Under the pieces are notes generated by a model. The model saw only the letters and a list, made by a program, of their open reading frames with translations, was not told where the DNA came from and ran no database searches. A program made the translations under genes and the position numbers. From positions 1 through 10,937 of the forward strand of contig DAOUPC010000064.1 in the NCBI GenBank assembly GCA_030626365.1: a DNA stretch of 10,937 nucleotides, given 5' to 3'. This document shows, piece after piece, positions 1 through 6,466 of the stretch. The stretch comes from Paracoccaceae bacterium. GTDB lineage: Bacteria; Pseudomonadota; Alphaproteobacteria; Rhodobacterales; Rhodobacteraceae. Each line of letters begins with the position of its first letter. Position 1 is the first letter of the stretch.

Positions 1-117
1 GACCTTGTGCCGTTCCAGGGCAGCTTCGGTATACTTGTTCTGAATTTTTTCGGCCTCGTCAGACCGGCCCGGAAATACGGACTTGTCCTGCGGGTCAGTC
101 ACGGGTGTGCGCGCCAT
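1..117 (-). CDS. Unrecognised protein, N-terminal 39 residues only (runs off the window)
   Basis: The ATG at 117-115 opens a frame with no stop up to the left edge. It is preceded on the minus strand by AAGGA, about 9 nt upstream, so the start is well supported. The visible peptide begins MARTPVTDPQDKSVFPGR and continues as a highly charged, hydrophilic stretch rich in Glu, Lys and Asp. It has no signal peptide or membrane segment, so a cytoplasmic protein is likely. I do not recognise the family from this fragment. It lies downstream of mcl1 on the same strand, but hairpins and a candidate terminator in the 262-bp gap suggest it may be transcribed separately. Confidence 0.65.
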   Translation of the reverse strand, partial: MARTPVTDPQDKSVFPGRSDEAEKIQNKYTEAALERHKV

Positions 118-187
118 ATTTGAGGTTCCTTATGTGCGTTACCGGGACAGATATGCCTGATCATACCCGGACACACCCCCACGTGAC

Positions 188-211
188 AAAAAACCCGCCA
201 CAAAGGGCGAA
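188..211 (-). terminator. Candidate rho-independent terminator downstream of mcl1
   Basis: On the minus strand CGCC (209-206) and GGCG (199-196) enclose a 6-nt loop. The stem can be lengthened by two wobble pairs, and it is followed by GG and a run of six T (193-188). The stem is short, but the T-run is the only clear one after mcl1. It would end the transcript about 170 nt after the mcl1 stop codon and isolate the gene at the left edge. Confidence 0.45.
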
Positions 212-245
212 ACGAGATGCAGGATTATGCCCAACAGTTGGTGAT

Positions 246-370
246 GCCTGTGATCAGGCGGCATGTTTCGACAGACCCGGGAGGACGCCGGGTTGAAAAA
301 TGTGACCCCCGCCGAGGCACCGTTGCGCCAACGGCGCACCAGCAGTGATACGGCCCGCCACTGGCGGGCC
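246..370. repeat. Cluster of GC-rich hairpins in the mcl1 3' region
   Basis: Four perfect inverted repeats lie close together: GGCCCGCCA/TGGCGGGCC (352-360 and 362-370), TGCGCC/GGCGCA (324-329 and 333-338), ACCCGG/CCGGGT (275-280 and 288-293) and GCCTG/CAGGC (246-250 and 255-259). The first, 10 bp after the mcl1 stop codon, is the strongest, but no T-run follows it on either strand. They could stabilise the mcl1 mRNA 3' end or form part of a rho-dependent terminator. I see no gene in 118-379. Confidence 0.5.
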
Positions 371-379
371 TCAATCGTC

Positions 380-1336
380 TTACCCGGCAATCAGTTCAGA
401 CTGACGCACGATCACCTCGGCCTGTTTTATGCTGGCAATGTCGACCAACCGGCCTTTGTAAACCGTGGCCCCTTCGCCCTTGGCCTTGGCCTCGGCCATG
501 GCTGCCAGAATCTCGCGCGCCTCGGCGACCTGTGCCTCTGACGGGGTAAATACCTCGTTGGCGATGGTGATCTGTTTGGGGTGGATGGCCCATTTACCCA
601 CCATGCCCAGCGTTGCAGACCGGCGCGCCTGTGCGCGAAACCCTTCGTCATCGGAAAAATCACCGAACGGGCCGTCAACCGGCAGCACGCCGTGGGTGCG
701 ACATGCCGCAACAATCGCCGCCTGCGCCCAGTGCCACGGGTCGGACCAGTGTTTCTGGCCCTCGTGCAGCATGTAATAGTTTTCTTGCGTGCCACCGATT
801 CCGGTGGTCTGCATCCCCATCGAGGCGGCAAAGTCCGCGGCCCCCAGCGACATGGCGATCATCCGTGGTGATGCCGCGGCAATTTCCTCGACATGGGCAA
901 TCCCGGCGGCACTTTCGATGATCACTTCGAAATTGATCTTTTTGTTGCGCCCTTTGGCCACCTCGATCGCCGTCACCAGCGCATCCACCGCATAGATATC
1001 CGCCGCGCAACCCACCTTGGGGATCATGATCTGATCCAACCGCTCTGCGGCCTGTTCCAGCAGATCGACCACATCACGGTACCAAAAGGGCGTGTCCAGA
1101 CCGTTGATCCGCACCGAAAGCGTCTTGTTGCCCCAGTCGATATCCGAGATTGCCGCAATGACATTGGCCCGCGCGCTATCCTTGTCCGTGGGGGCCACCG
1201 AATCCTCAAGGTCCAGGTTGATCACATCCGCCGCACTGGCCGCCATCTTTTCAAAGATCGCCGGGCGTGAACCAGGGCCAAAAAGCTGGCAGCGATTGGG
1301 TCGGGCCGGGGGGGTGGGTTGGATTCGGAAACTCAT
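380..1336 (-). CDS. mcl1: L-malyl-CoA/beta-methylmalyl-CoA lyase
   Basis: This CitE-like lyase reversibly cleaves beta-methylmalyl-CoA to propionyl-CoA and glyoxylate, and L-malyl-CoA to acetyl-CoA and glyoxylate. Both are steps of the ethylmalonyl-CoA pathway for acetyl-CoA assimilation. At 318 residues it has the full length of the Rhodobacter sphaeroides enzyme, and it resembles it closely as I remember that sequence. Expected active-site residues are present: Arg76 in VRINGLDT, the Mg ligands Glu141 (VIIES) and Asp168 (GAADFA), and Asp299 in the C-terminal lid (RLVDIAS). The ATG at 1336 has GGAAGG 9 nt upstream. It is transcribed divergently from the dgcN operon and shares its AT-rich upstream region. 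No other gene of the pathway is in the window. The malyl-CoA thioesterase paralogue (Mcl2) is an alternative, but the N-terminus and lid fit Mcl1. Confidence 0.95.
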   Translation of the reverse strand: MSFRIQPTPPARPNRCQLFGPGSRPAIFEKMAASAADVINLDLEDSVAPTDKDSARANVIAAISDIDWGNKTLSVRINGLDTPFWYRDVVDLLEQAAERLDQIMIPKVGCAADIYAVDALVTAIEVAKGRNKKINFEVIIESAAGIAHVEEIAAASPRMIAMSLGAADFAASMGMQTTGIGGTQENYYMLHEGQKHWSDPWHWAQAAIVAACRTHGVLPVDGPFGDFSDDEGFRAQARRSATLGMVGKWAIHPKQITIANEVFTPSEAQVAEAREILAAMAEAKAKGEGATVYKGRLVDIASIKQAEVIVRQSELIAG

Positions 1337-1393
1337 GGGGCGGTACCTTCCGGGTAATGATGTTGCGATTTTCTTTGATCAGGAGGTATTAAA

Positions 1394-1528
1394 TTGCGCG
1401 ACGGCACGCAAGAGCTATTGTGCAGTTGCAGCAATCGTGTGGGAAAAGAAACATGCCAACCAAGTTATTACGCACAAAGATTTACCCGGGCCGATAATTA
1501 TCAGAATAATCTTCGAGTATTACCGTAA
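1394..1528 (+). CDS. Possible 44-residue small ORF or leader peptide (doubtful)
   Basis: A TTG at 1394 is preceded by a consensus Shine-Dalgarno AGGAGG (1381-1386) with 7-nt spacing and opens 44 codons ending in TAA at 1526-1528. The peptide would begin MRDGTQELLCSCSN and has three Cys and no hydrophobic segment. Its last codons run into the 1508-1541 inverted repeat, the arrangement of a leader peptide with an attenuator-like hairpin. Against it: a TTG start, no recognisable homology, and low-GC composition typical of a control region rather than a gene. A chance AGGAGG is quite possible. Confidence 0.2.
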   Translation: MRDGTQELLCSCSNRVGKETCQPSYYAQRFTRADNYQNNLRVLP

Positions 1529-1541
1529 AAGCTCGAAGATT
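1493..1541. promoter_or_regulatory. Palindrome plus inverted repeat, candidate operator upstream of dgcN
   Basis: GATAATTATC (1493-1502) is a perfect 10-bp palindrome. Six bases later AATCTTCGAG (1508-1517) is repeated in inverted form as CTCGAAGATT (1532-1541), with a smaller nested dyad TTAC-C-GTAA (1520-1528) in the spacer. A perfect 10-bp match at 14-nt spacing is unlikely by chance and could be a regulator site or an mRNA hairpin. It ends 107 bp before the dgcN start. No regulator gene is adjacent, so the binding protein is unknown. Confidence 0.5.
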
Positions 1542-1648
1542 CGTGCGCATAAATCCGCCTGTGGGCTAAAAAACGCGAAACACTTTCTGGCAGGCCAACT
1601 TAGCATGGGCGCTGATTCCCCTATGGCTCACAAAAGAAAGGCCGCGCA

Positions 1649-2650
1649 ATGATTGAGACCCCATATCTGTTGTTCCTGGGCGATGCGCCCGACCAATTGG
1701 CCGCCAAGGTTGCGCAAGGCATCCGCGACTGGAGACCCGAAAATACTGTGGGGCAGTTTCGTCTGCCGGGCTGTGGTGCAGATGTTGGCCTTGACGACAT
1801 GACCCTGGAACAGGCCCGCGAGGCCGGTGCGCGTACCCTGGTGATTGGTGTGGCCAACCGGGGCGGTATTATCAGTCAGGAATGGAAAGACGTTTTAGTG
1901 CGCGCGCTTGAGATGGGGTTCGATCTGGCATCGGGGCTGCACAACCTGCTGCGGGATGAACGTGATCTGGTCGCGGCGGCGCAGACCCATGGTGGGACGC
2001 TGCATGATGTGCGGGTGCCAACGGATGCCTATCCGATTGCCAATGGTGTGAAACGGGCTGGCAAAAGGGTGCTGGCGGTGGGCACCGATTGTTCGGTGGG
2101 CAAGATGTATACAGCACTGGCGCTGGATAATTCGATGCGCAAACGCGGCGTCAAAAGCACCTTTCGTGCCACCGGCCAGACCGGCATTCTGATCACCGGT
2201 CACGGTGTGCCGCTGGACGCGGTAATTGCCGATTTCATGGCCGGGTCAGTGGAATATCTGGCACCTGACAATGATCCCGATCACTGGGACATCATCGAGG
2301 GACAGGGCAGCCTGTTTCACGTGTCCTATTCCGGGGTGACGATGGCGTTGATCCACGGTGGCCAGCCGGATGCACTGATCCTTAGTCATGAGCCCACACG
2401 CGCGCACATGCGCGGCCTGCCGGGCTATACATTGCCGACGCTGGAGGTCTTGCGCGATACCGCCCTGCCGCTGGCACGGGTGGCCAACCCGGATTGTCAG
2501 GTGGCCGGGATCACGGTGAACACTCAGCATATGTCAGAAGATGAGGCGCTGAGTTATCTGGAGGGGGTTGAGAAGCGGATGGGGCTGGTGACGATTGATC
2601 CGTTCCGTCAGGGGGCGGACCGTTTGGTGGATGCGCTGGTTGATTTGTGA
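1649..2650 (+). CDS. dgcN: D-glutamate N-acetyltransferase DgcN (DUF1611 family)
   Basis: DgcN acetylates D-glutamate with acetyl-CoA to N-acetyl-D-glutamate, the first step of the DgcN-DgcA pathway of D-Glu catabolism described in marine proteobacteria and haloarchaea. The 333-residue protein has the DUF1611 architecture: an N-terminal alpha/beta domain (about 1-135) and a C-terminal P-loop-like domain. In the latter I see GTDCSVGKMYT (145-155), ATGQTG (174-179), EGQGSL (217-222) and HEPTRAHMRGLPGY (247-260). There is no signal peptide, so it is cytoplasmic. The ATG at 1649 follows GAAAGG (1636-1641). It is the first gene of an operon, with dgcA 72 bp downstream. The assignment rests on the DUF1611 features together with the adjacent epimerase-like gene; on sequence alone only the family name is safe. 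Confidence 0.88.
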   Translation: MIETPYLLFLGDAPDQLAAKVAQGIRDWRPENTVGQFRLPGCGADVGLDDMTLEQAREAGARTLVIGVANRGGIISQEWKDVLVRALEMGFDLASGLHNLLRDERDLVAAAQTHGGTLHDVRVPTDAYPIANGVKRAGKRVLAVGTDCSVGKMYTALALDNSMRKRGVKSTFRATGQTGILITGHGVPLDAVIADFMAGSVEYLAPDNDPDHWDIIEGQGSLFHVSYSGVTMALIHGGQPDALILSHEPTRAHMRGLPGYTLPTLEVLRDTALPLARVANPDCQVAGITVNTQHMSEDEALSYLEGVEKRMGLVTIDPFRQGADRLVDALVDL

Positions 2651-2677
2651 TCCAAGGGGCACGCGGGAGGTGATGAT

Positions 2678-2710
2678 GGAGCCTCCGGCGGGAGTATTTG
2701 GAACAAGAAG
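2678..2710 (+). repeat. Putative Rhodobacteraceae extragenic repeat between dgcN and dgcA
   Basis: The gap holds GCCTCCGGCGGGAGTATTTG (2681-2700) followed by a purine-rich AAC/AAG stretch. CTCC (2683-2686) and GGAG (2691-2694) can form a hairpin with a GGCG loop. GGAGG at 2666-2670 could also pair with CCTCC at 2682-2686. From memory this string recurs between genes, just before starts, in many Rhodobacteraceae genomes; only one copy is in this window, so repetitiveness is not shown here. The AAGGAGG Shine-Dalgarno of dgcA begins right after it. Confidence 0.5.
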
Positions 2711-2722
2711 AAGGAGGGGCGC

Positions 2723-3688
2723 GTGCAGATTGAGGTAGCTCGGGATGTGTTCAGGCTGGCGCAGGTGTTTACCATCTCGCGCGGGTCGAGGACCGAGGCA
2801 CATGTGTTGACGGTTCAGGTAAGTGATGGCGATCACCGGGGGTGGGGCGAGTGTGTGCCTTATGCCCGCTATGACGAGACGCTGGAATCGGTCGAGGCCG
2901 AGATTGGCGGGTTACCAAAGGTGTTTGACCGGGGCGCACTGATGGATCTGCTGCCGGCCGGGGCCGCGCGCAATGCGGTGGATTGCGCGTTGTGGGATCT
3001 GGAGGCCAAGCGCACGGGCAAGCGGGTTTGGGAATTGGCCGGTCTGGCCAGACCGGGGCCTGAGATCACCGCCTATACCCTGTCGTTGGATACGCCTGAA
3101 AAGATGAGGGCACAGGCCGAAAAGAATGCGTTTCGCCCGCTTTTGAAGATCAAGCTGGGCACGCCTGATGACATGGCCCGGCTTGAGGCCGTGCGCGCCG
3201 GTGCGCCGGATGCCACGATCATCGTTGATGCCAACGAGGGCTGGTCAGCCGAGGTTTACACCGATCTGGCCCCGCATCTGGTACGTCTTGGTGTGGCGCT
3301 GGTTGAACAACCGCTGCCCGCCGGGCAGGATGACGCGCTGATCGGCATGGACCGCCCAGTGCCGGTTTGTGCCGATGAGAGTTGCCATGACCGGGCCAGT
3401 CTGCCCGGCCTGAAGGGCAAGTATGATGTGGTCAACATCAAGCTGGACAAGGCCGGCGGTCTGAGTGAAGCGTTGCGTTTGCGGGATGCGGCACTGGCCG
3501 AAGGGTACGGCGTGATGGTTGGCTGCATGGTTGGGTCGTCTTTGGCGATGGCCCCGGCAACATTGGTGGCGCAGGGGGCAATGGTGGTTGACCTTGACGG
3601 GCCGCTGTTGTTGGCCGAAGACCGTAACACGCCTTTGGTATTCGACACCCGGGGCGTACACCCGCCAAAGGCCGCCCTTTGGGGGTGA
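2723..3688 (+). CDS. dgcA: N-acetyl-D-glutamate racemase DgcA (enolase superfamily)
   Basis: DgcA converts N-acetyl-D-glutamate to N-acetyl-L-glutamate. The 321-residue protein is a complete enolase-superfamily enzyme of the dipeptide-epimerase type: an N-terminal capping domain (about 1-110) and a TIM-barrel domain. It has the Lys pair of LLKIKLG (Lys142, Lys144), metal ligands Asp169 (VDANEGW), Glu195 (VEQPL) and Asp218 (CADES), the opposing acid/base Lys240 (NIKLDK), and a DLDGP loop (290-294) at the site of the epimerase DxD motif. The start is GTG at 2723, chosen because AAGGAGG (2711-2717) lies 5 nt upstream and the peptide begins where the family does. By sequence alone it could be called an L-Ala-D/L-Glu epimerase; the neighbouring dgcN favours DgcA. 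Confidence 0.88.
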   Translation: MQIEVARDVFRLAQVFTISRGSRTEAHVLTVQVSDGDHRGWGECVPYARYDETLESVEAEIGGLPKVFDRGALMDLLPAGAARNAVDCALWDLEAKRTGKRVWELAGLARPGPEITAYTLSLDTPEKMRAQAEKNAFRPLLKIKLGTPDDMARLEAVRAGAPDATIIVDANEGWSAEVYTDLAPHLVRLGVALVEQPLPAGQDDALIGMDRPVPVCADESCHDRASLPGLKGKYDVVNIKLDKAGGLSEALRLRDAALAEGYGVMVGCMVGSSLAMAPATLVAQGAMVVDLDGPLLLAEDRNTPLVFDTRGVHPPKAALWG

Positions 3689-3731
3689 TAAGTACCCGGA
3701 GATGGACCGGAACCGAAAAAGGAAGACATCT

Positions 3732-4592
3732 ATGCGAACAGTCTATGTAAACGGCGAATACCTGCCCGAGGATCAGGCCAGGGTGTCGATCTTTGACCGG
3801 GGGTTTCTGATGGCCGACGGGGTTTACGAAGTGACCAGTGTTCTGGGCGGTAAGCTGATTGATTTCGCGGGCCACTCACGTCGTCTTGCACGGTCGCTGG
3901 GCGAGTTGGACATGGCCAATCCGGTTACCATGGATGCACTGCTGGAAATACATCGCCAACTGGTCACCCTGAACGAAATCGACGAGGGGCTGGTTTACCT
4001 TCAGATCACCCGCGGCGCGCCCGGGGATCGTGATTTTGTCTTTCCTGATCCGGCCAGCACACCATCGACCATTGTTCTGTTTACCCAGGCCAAGCCCGGT
4101 CTGGCCGGTGACACCGCCGCGAAAAAGGGCATCAAGGTCATCAGCATCGAAGATATCCGCTGGGGGCGGCGCGACATCAAGACGGTGCAATTGCTGTACC
4201 CGTCGATGGGCAAGATGATGGCGAAAAAGGCCGGGGCGGATGATGCCTGGCTGACCGAGGACGGGTTTATCACCGAGGGCACCTCGAACAACGCCTATAT
4301 CGTCAAGGACGGCAAGATCATCACCCGCGCGCTAAGTACGGACATCCTGCACGGGATCACCCGCGCCGCCGTTCTGCGGTTCGCCAAAGAGGCCCAGATG
4401 GAGGTGATCGAGCGCAGCTTTACCATCGACGAGGCAAAAACGGCGGACGAGGCATTTATCACCTCGGCCAGTTCCTTTGTGATGCCGGTGGTCGAGATCG
4501 ACGGCATGCCGCTGGGTGATGGCAAGGCTGGCCCGCTTGCGCTGCGCCTGCGCGAGATTTACCTGGACGAAAGCCGCAAGATGGCGGTTTGA
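3732..4592 (+). CDS. dat: D-amino-acid aminotransferase (class IV PLP)
   Basis: This fold-type IV transaminase likely moves the amino group between D-amino acids and 2-oxo acids, for example D-Ala + 2-oxoglutarate <-> pyruvate + D-Glu. At 286 residues it has the family length. Catalytic Lys150 lies in DIKTVQLL, Glu182 in TEGTSNN contacts the PLP ring nitrogen in homologues, and ILHGITR (205-211) is the phosphate-binding loop. The frame is open back to 3519 inside dgcA, but the ATG at 3732 has AAGGA 8 nt upstream and gives the standard N-terminus (VYVNGEY). It lies 43 bp after dgcA on the same strand, so the three genes are probably co-transcribed. It could feed D-Glu to DgcN. A branched-chain aminotransferase or aminodeoxychorismate lyase are alternatives, but the motifs and context favour the D-amino-acid enzyme. 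Confidence 0.88.
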   Translation: MRTVYVNGEYLPEDQARVSIFDRGFLMADGVYEVTSVLGGKLIDFAGHSRRLARSLGELDMANPVTMDALLEIHRQLVTLNEIDEGLVYLQITRGAPGDRDFVFPDPASTPSTIVLFTQAKPGLAGDTAAKKGIKVISIEDIRWGRRDIKTVQLLYPSMGKMMAKKAGADDAWLTEDGFITEGTSNNAYIVKDGKIITRALSTDILHGITRAAVLRFAKEAQMEVIERSFTIDEAKTADEAFITSASSFVMPVVEIDGMPLGDGKAGPLALRLREIYLDESRKMAV

Positions 4593-4614
4593 AACGCTAC
4601 AAAATACCTGACCT

Positions 4615-4642
4615 TTGGCCCTTGGGAAAAATAAGGTACACT
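4615..4642 (+). promoter_or_regulatory. Weak candidate promoter for the cyclase-like gene
   Basis: In the 79-bp gap after the aminotransferase gene, TTGGCC (4615-4620) and TACACT (4637-4642) are separated by 16 bp and would start transcription about 25 nt before the ATG at 4672. Matches to the sigma-70 consensus are partial, and I see no terminator in the gap, so read-through from the dgc operon is equally possible. Confidence 0.25.
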
Positions 4643-4671
4643 TACCGGCATAACAAACTGGGCGGGCAGGT

Positions 4672-6447
4672 ATGAAACGTAAACTGGTTACCATTCTTGT
4701 AACTGACTATGTTGGCTCGACCCCGGATATGGCGGCGGACGAGGAATCGGCGATCAAACGAATTGGCCTGGCGCTGGACCTGGCATCGGGGTTTGTCACC
4801 AAGAATCAGGGACGGGTATTCAATACCGCCGGAGACGGGTTGCTGGCCGAGTTTTCAAGCCCGGTGAACGCCCTGCGCGCGGCGATAGAAACGCGGGCGT
4901 CGCTGGCATCGGCACCGGATCTTTCACCTGCCTCGATGCGGTTTGGCCTGCATGTGGCAGATGTGGTTTCGGTGGGCGAGGATTTGCGGGGCAGTGGTGT
5001 GAACATTGCCGCCCGGTTGCAGGACACGGCTGACCCCGGCGAAATTGACGTGTCCGAGGTGCTGTATGATCATGTGCGCCATGTCAGCCCTTGCAGTTTC
5101 AAGAAAATGGGACAGAGGCAGCTAAAGGGCCTGGACGAACCTGTGGGTGTCATGCGGGTGGGTTCGACCCTGGACCGGCACGTTTTTCAGTCAGCCCCGA
5201 CAATCGTCAACCCGACCTCTGACATGCACCCCAATTCGGTTGTGGTCCTGCCGTTTCGCGCGTCCGGTCCGGCGAACGAGGAACAGCAATATCTTGTTGA
5301 TGGCCTGACCGAAGACATCACGCACGAACTTAGCCGCCTGAAATCGCTGTTTGTCAGTTCACGCAGCGCATCGCGGGCATTGGATGTAAGTGACCCGGTC
5401 AAAATCGGCAAGACGCTGGGTGTGCGCTATGTTCTGTCCGGGGCGGTGCGCAAACTGGGTGCGCGAGTGAACCTGAACATTACACTATCGGGTACGCATG
5501 ACGGCGATGTGGTCTGGAGCGAGCGGTACAAGCGCCCGTTCGAAGAGCTTCTTGATATGATGGATGAGATTACCGCACGGGTTGCCGCCACGGTTTCGGG
5601 ACGGATTGATCATGCCGAAATTGCCGCAGCGCGCCAGAAGCGCCCTGAAAGCATGACGGCGTATGAACATTACCTGCGAGGGCTGGAACATCACCGCCTT
5701 GCCGGAGTCACGACAGACCATGCAGCGGCGGCAGTGAACTGTTTCAAGCGCGCCAAAGCGGCTGATCCGCAATTTGCGCGGGCGATTGCCATGCAGGTCT
5801 GTGCCTGGTCGAATTTACCGGAATATGATGGGGCTGCGGCCAACCAAATGATCAAGCGCGCGCTTGAACTGGACCCCATGGACCCCGAAGTGCGCCGCAT
5901 TCTGGGTGTCGTCGCCATAATAGAAGACAGAGATTATGAAAGCGGGCGCCAACACCACGAGATGGCCATTAAACTGGCCCCCAATGACGCATATATCATT
6001 GGCAGATGTGCCGCCTTCTATACCTTTACAGGAGAGCCTGAAAGGGGTTTGGAATTGTTGGATCGTGCCGAACAACTGGACCCTTTTCTGCCGATCTGGA
6101 TTGTGGAAGAGCGCGTGGTCGCCTTTTATGCAATGGGTCGGTTTGAAGATCTTGACATACTGGCCCGCACGCAGGCGTTTCAGACCCACCGGACACGGCT
6201 TTACCGGGCGGCTGCAAAGGTTGCGGTTCACGATATGGAACGTGCCGGGGCGCTCGTTTCCGAAGCTCTGGCAGGTGATCCCGACCTGACGTGTGACTAT
6301 GTTATCGGGCAGGAATTATACGAGGATCAACAGGTGCTGAAAACACTGCTGGACCGGTTGCAGGCTGCTGGATTACCAGTGCCTGCCACCGTGGCACCGG
6401 GTTCAATCACAGCCACAAATGGTGCTGGAAAATCCACCATTCATTGA
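4672..6447 (+). CDS. Class III nucleotidyl cyclase-like / TolB-like / TPR protein
   Basis: This is a 591-residue soluble protein with three parts. Residues 1-165 are a class III cyclase catalytic domain with both metal-binding Asp (Asp12 in LVTDYVG, Asp55 in AGDGLL) and the transition-state Asn111 and Arg115 (GVNIAARL). Residues about 188-310 match the TolB N-terminal-like domain (VVVLPF, DGLTEDITHEL, GVRYVLSGAVR). Residues about 330-560 form TPR-like helical repeats (for example 352-367, 393-402, 423-440, 456-470). Such proteins are common in Rhizobiales and Rhodobacterales. There is no membrane segment or signal peptide. The adenine-specifying Lys and Asp of cyclases appear as Asn51 and Ser108, so cAMP synthesis is uncertain: it may use another nucleotide or be inactive. 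The tail ATNGAGKSTI (581-590) resembles a Walker A motif, probably by chance. The ribosome site is poor (GGGCAGG just before ATG). Confidence 0.85.
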   Translation: MKRKLVTILVTDYVGSTPDMAADEESAIKRIGLALDLASGFVTKNQGRVFNTAGDGLLAEFSSPVNALRAAIETRASLASAPDLSPASMRFGLHVADVVSVGEDLRGSGVNIAARLQDTADPGEIDVSEVLYDHVRHVSPCSFKKMGQRQLKGLDEPVGVMRVGSTLDRHVFQSAPTIVNPTSDMHPNSVVVLPFRASGPANEEQQYLVDGLTEDITHELSRLKSLFVSSRSASRALDVSDPVKIGKTLGVRYVLSGAVRKLGARVNLNITLSGTHDGDVVWSERYKRPFEELLDMMDEITARVAATVSGRIDHAEIAAARQKRPESMTAYEHYLRGLEHHRLAGVTTDHAAAAVNCFKRAKAADPQFARAIAMQVCAWSNLPEYDGAAANQMIKRALELDPMDPEVRRILGVVAIIEDRDYESGRQHHEMAIKLAPNDAYIIGRCAAFYTFTGEPERGLELLDRAEQLDPFLPIWIVEERVVAFYAMGRFEDLDILARTQAFQTHRTRLYRAAAKVAVHDMERAGALVSEALAGDPDLTCDYVIGQELYEDQQVLKTLLDRLQAAGLPVPATVAPGSITATNGAGKSTIH

Positions 6448-6466
6448 TTTGGCCACTGATCAAATC
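6446..6466. terminator. Inverted repeat spanning two convergent stop codons
   Basis: GATTTG (6446-6451) and CAAATC (6461-6466) flank a 9-nt loop in the 12-bp gap between the cyclase-like gene (plus) and the DUF1244 gene (minus), overlapping both stop codons. It may act as a weak bidirectional transcription end, but the stem is AT-rich and no long T-run follows on either strand. Confidence 0.3.

Larger units (their letters stand above)
1337..1648. promoter_or_regulatory. Divergent regulatory region between mcl1 and dgcN
   Basis: This 312-bp gap separates two divergent genes and is visibly richer in A and T than the flanking coding DNA, as expected for back-to-back promoters. It holds CCCGGG (1485-1490), the perfect palindrome GATAATTATC (1493-1502), a perfect 10-bp inverted repeat (1508-1541), and two looser dyads of the TTG...CAA type at 1394-1411 (TTGCG-N8-CGCAA) and 1418-1434. 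The last two are nearer mcl1 and recall, weakly, the TTGC/GCAA motifs of RamB/PccR-type regulators of acyl-CoA pathways; this is a guess. I could not place -35 and -10 boxes with confidence for either gene. Confidence 0.6.

Noticed and set aside
139..390. Minus-strand 83-codon ORF after mcl1
   Set aside because: It overlaps the mcl1 end, covers the hairpin cluster, and has no recognisable features or ribosome site.
1493..1515. Fur-box-like reading of GATAATTATC and the following AATAATC
   Set aside because: The match to the Fur consensus is only partial and spacing is off; neither flanking unit is an iron gene.
1092..1652. Plus-strand open frame of 186 codons covering the mcl1 5' end and the intergenic region
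   Set aside because: It lies antisense to mcl1 for its first half, has no family features, and runs into the dgcN start; it is an open frame in GC-rich shadow plus low-stop sequence.
3519..3731. Upstream extension of the aminotransferase frame into dgcA
   Set aside because: The extension overlaps conserved dgcA sequence in another frame, adds an arginine- and tryptophan-rich peptide unlike the family, and the ATG at 3732 has its own ribosome site.
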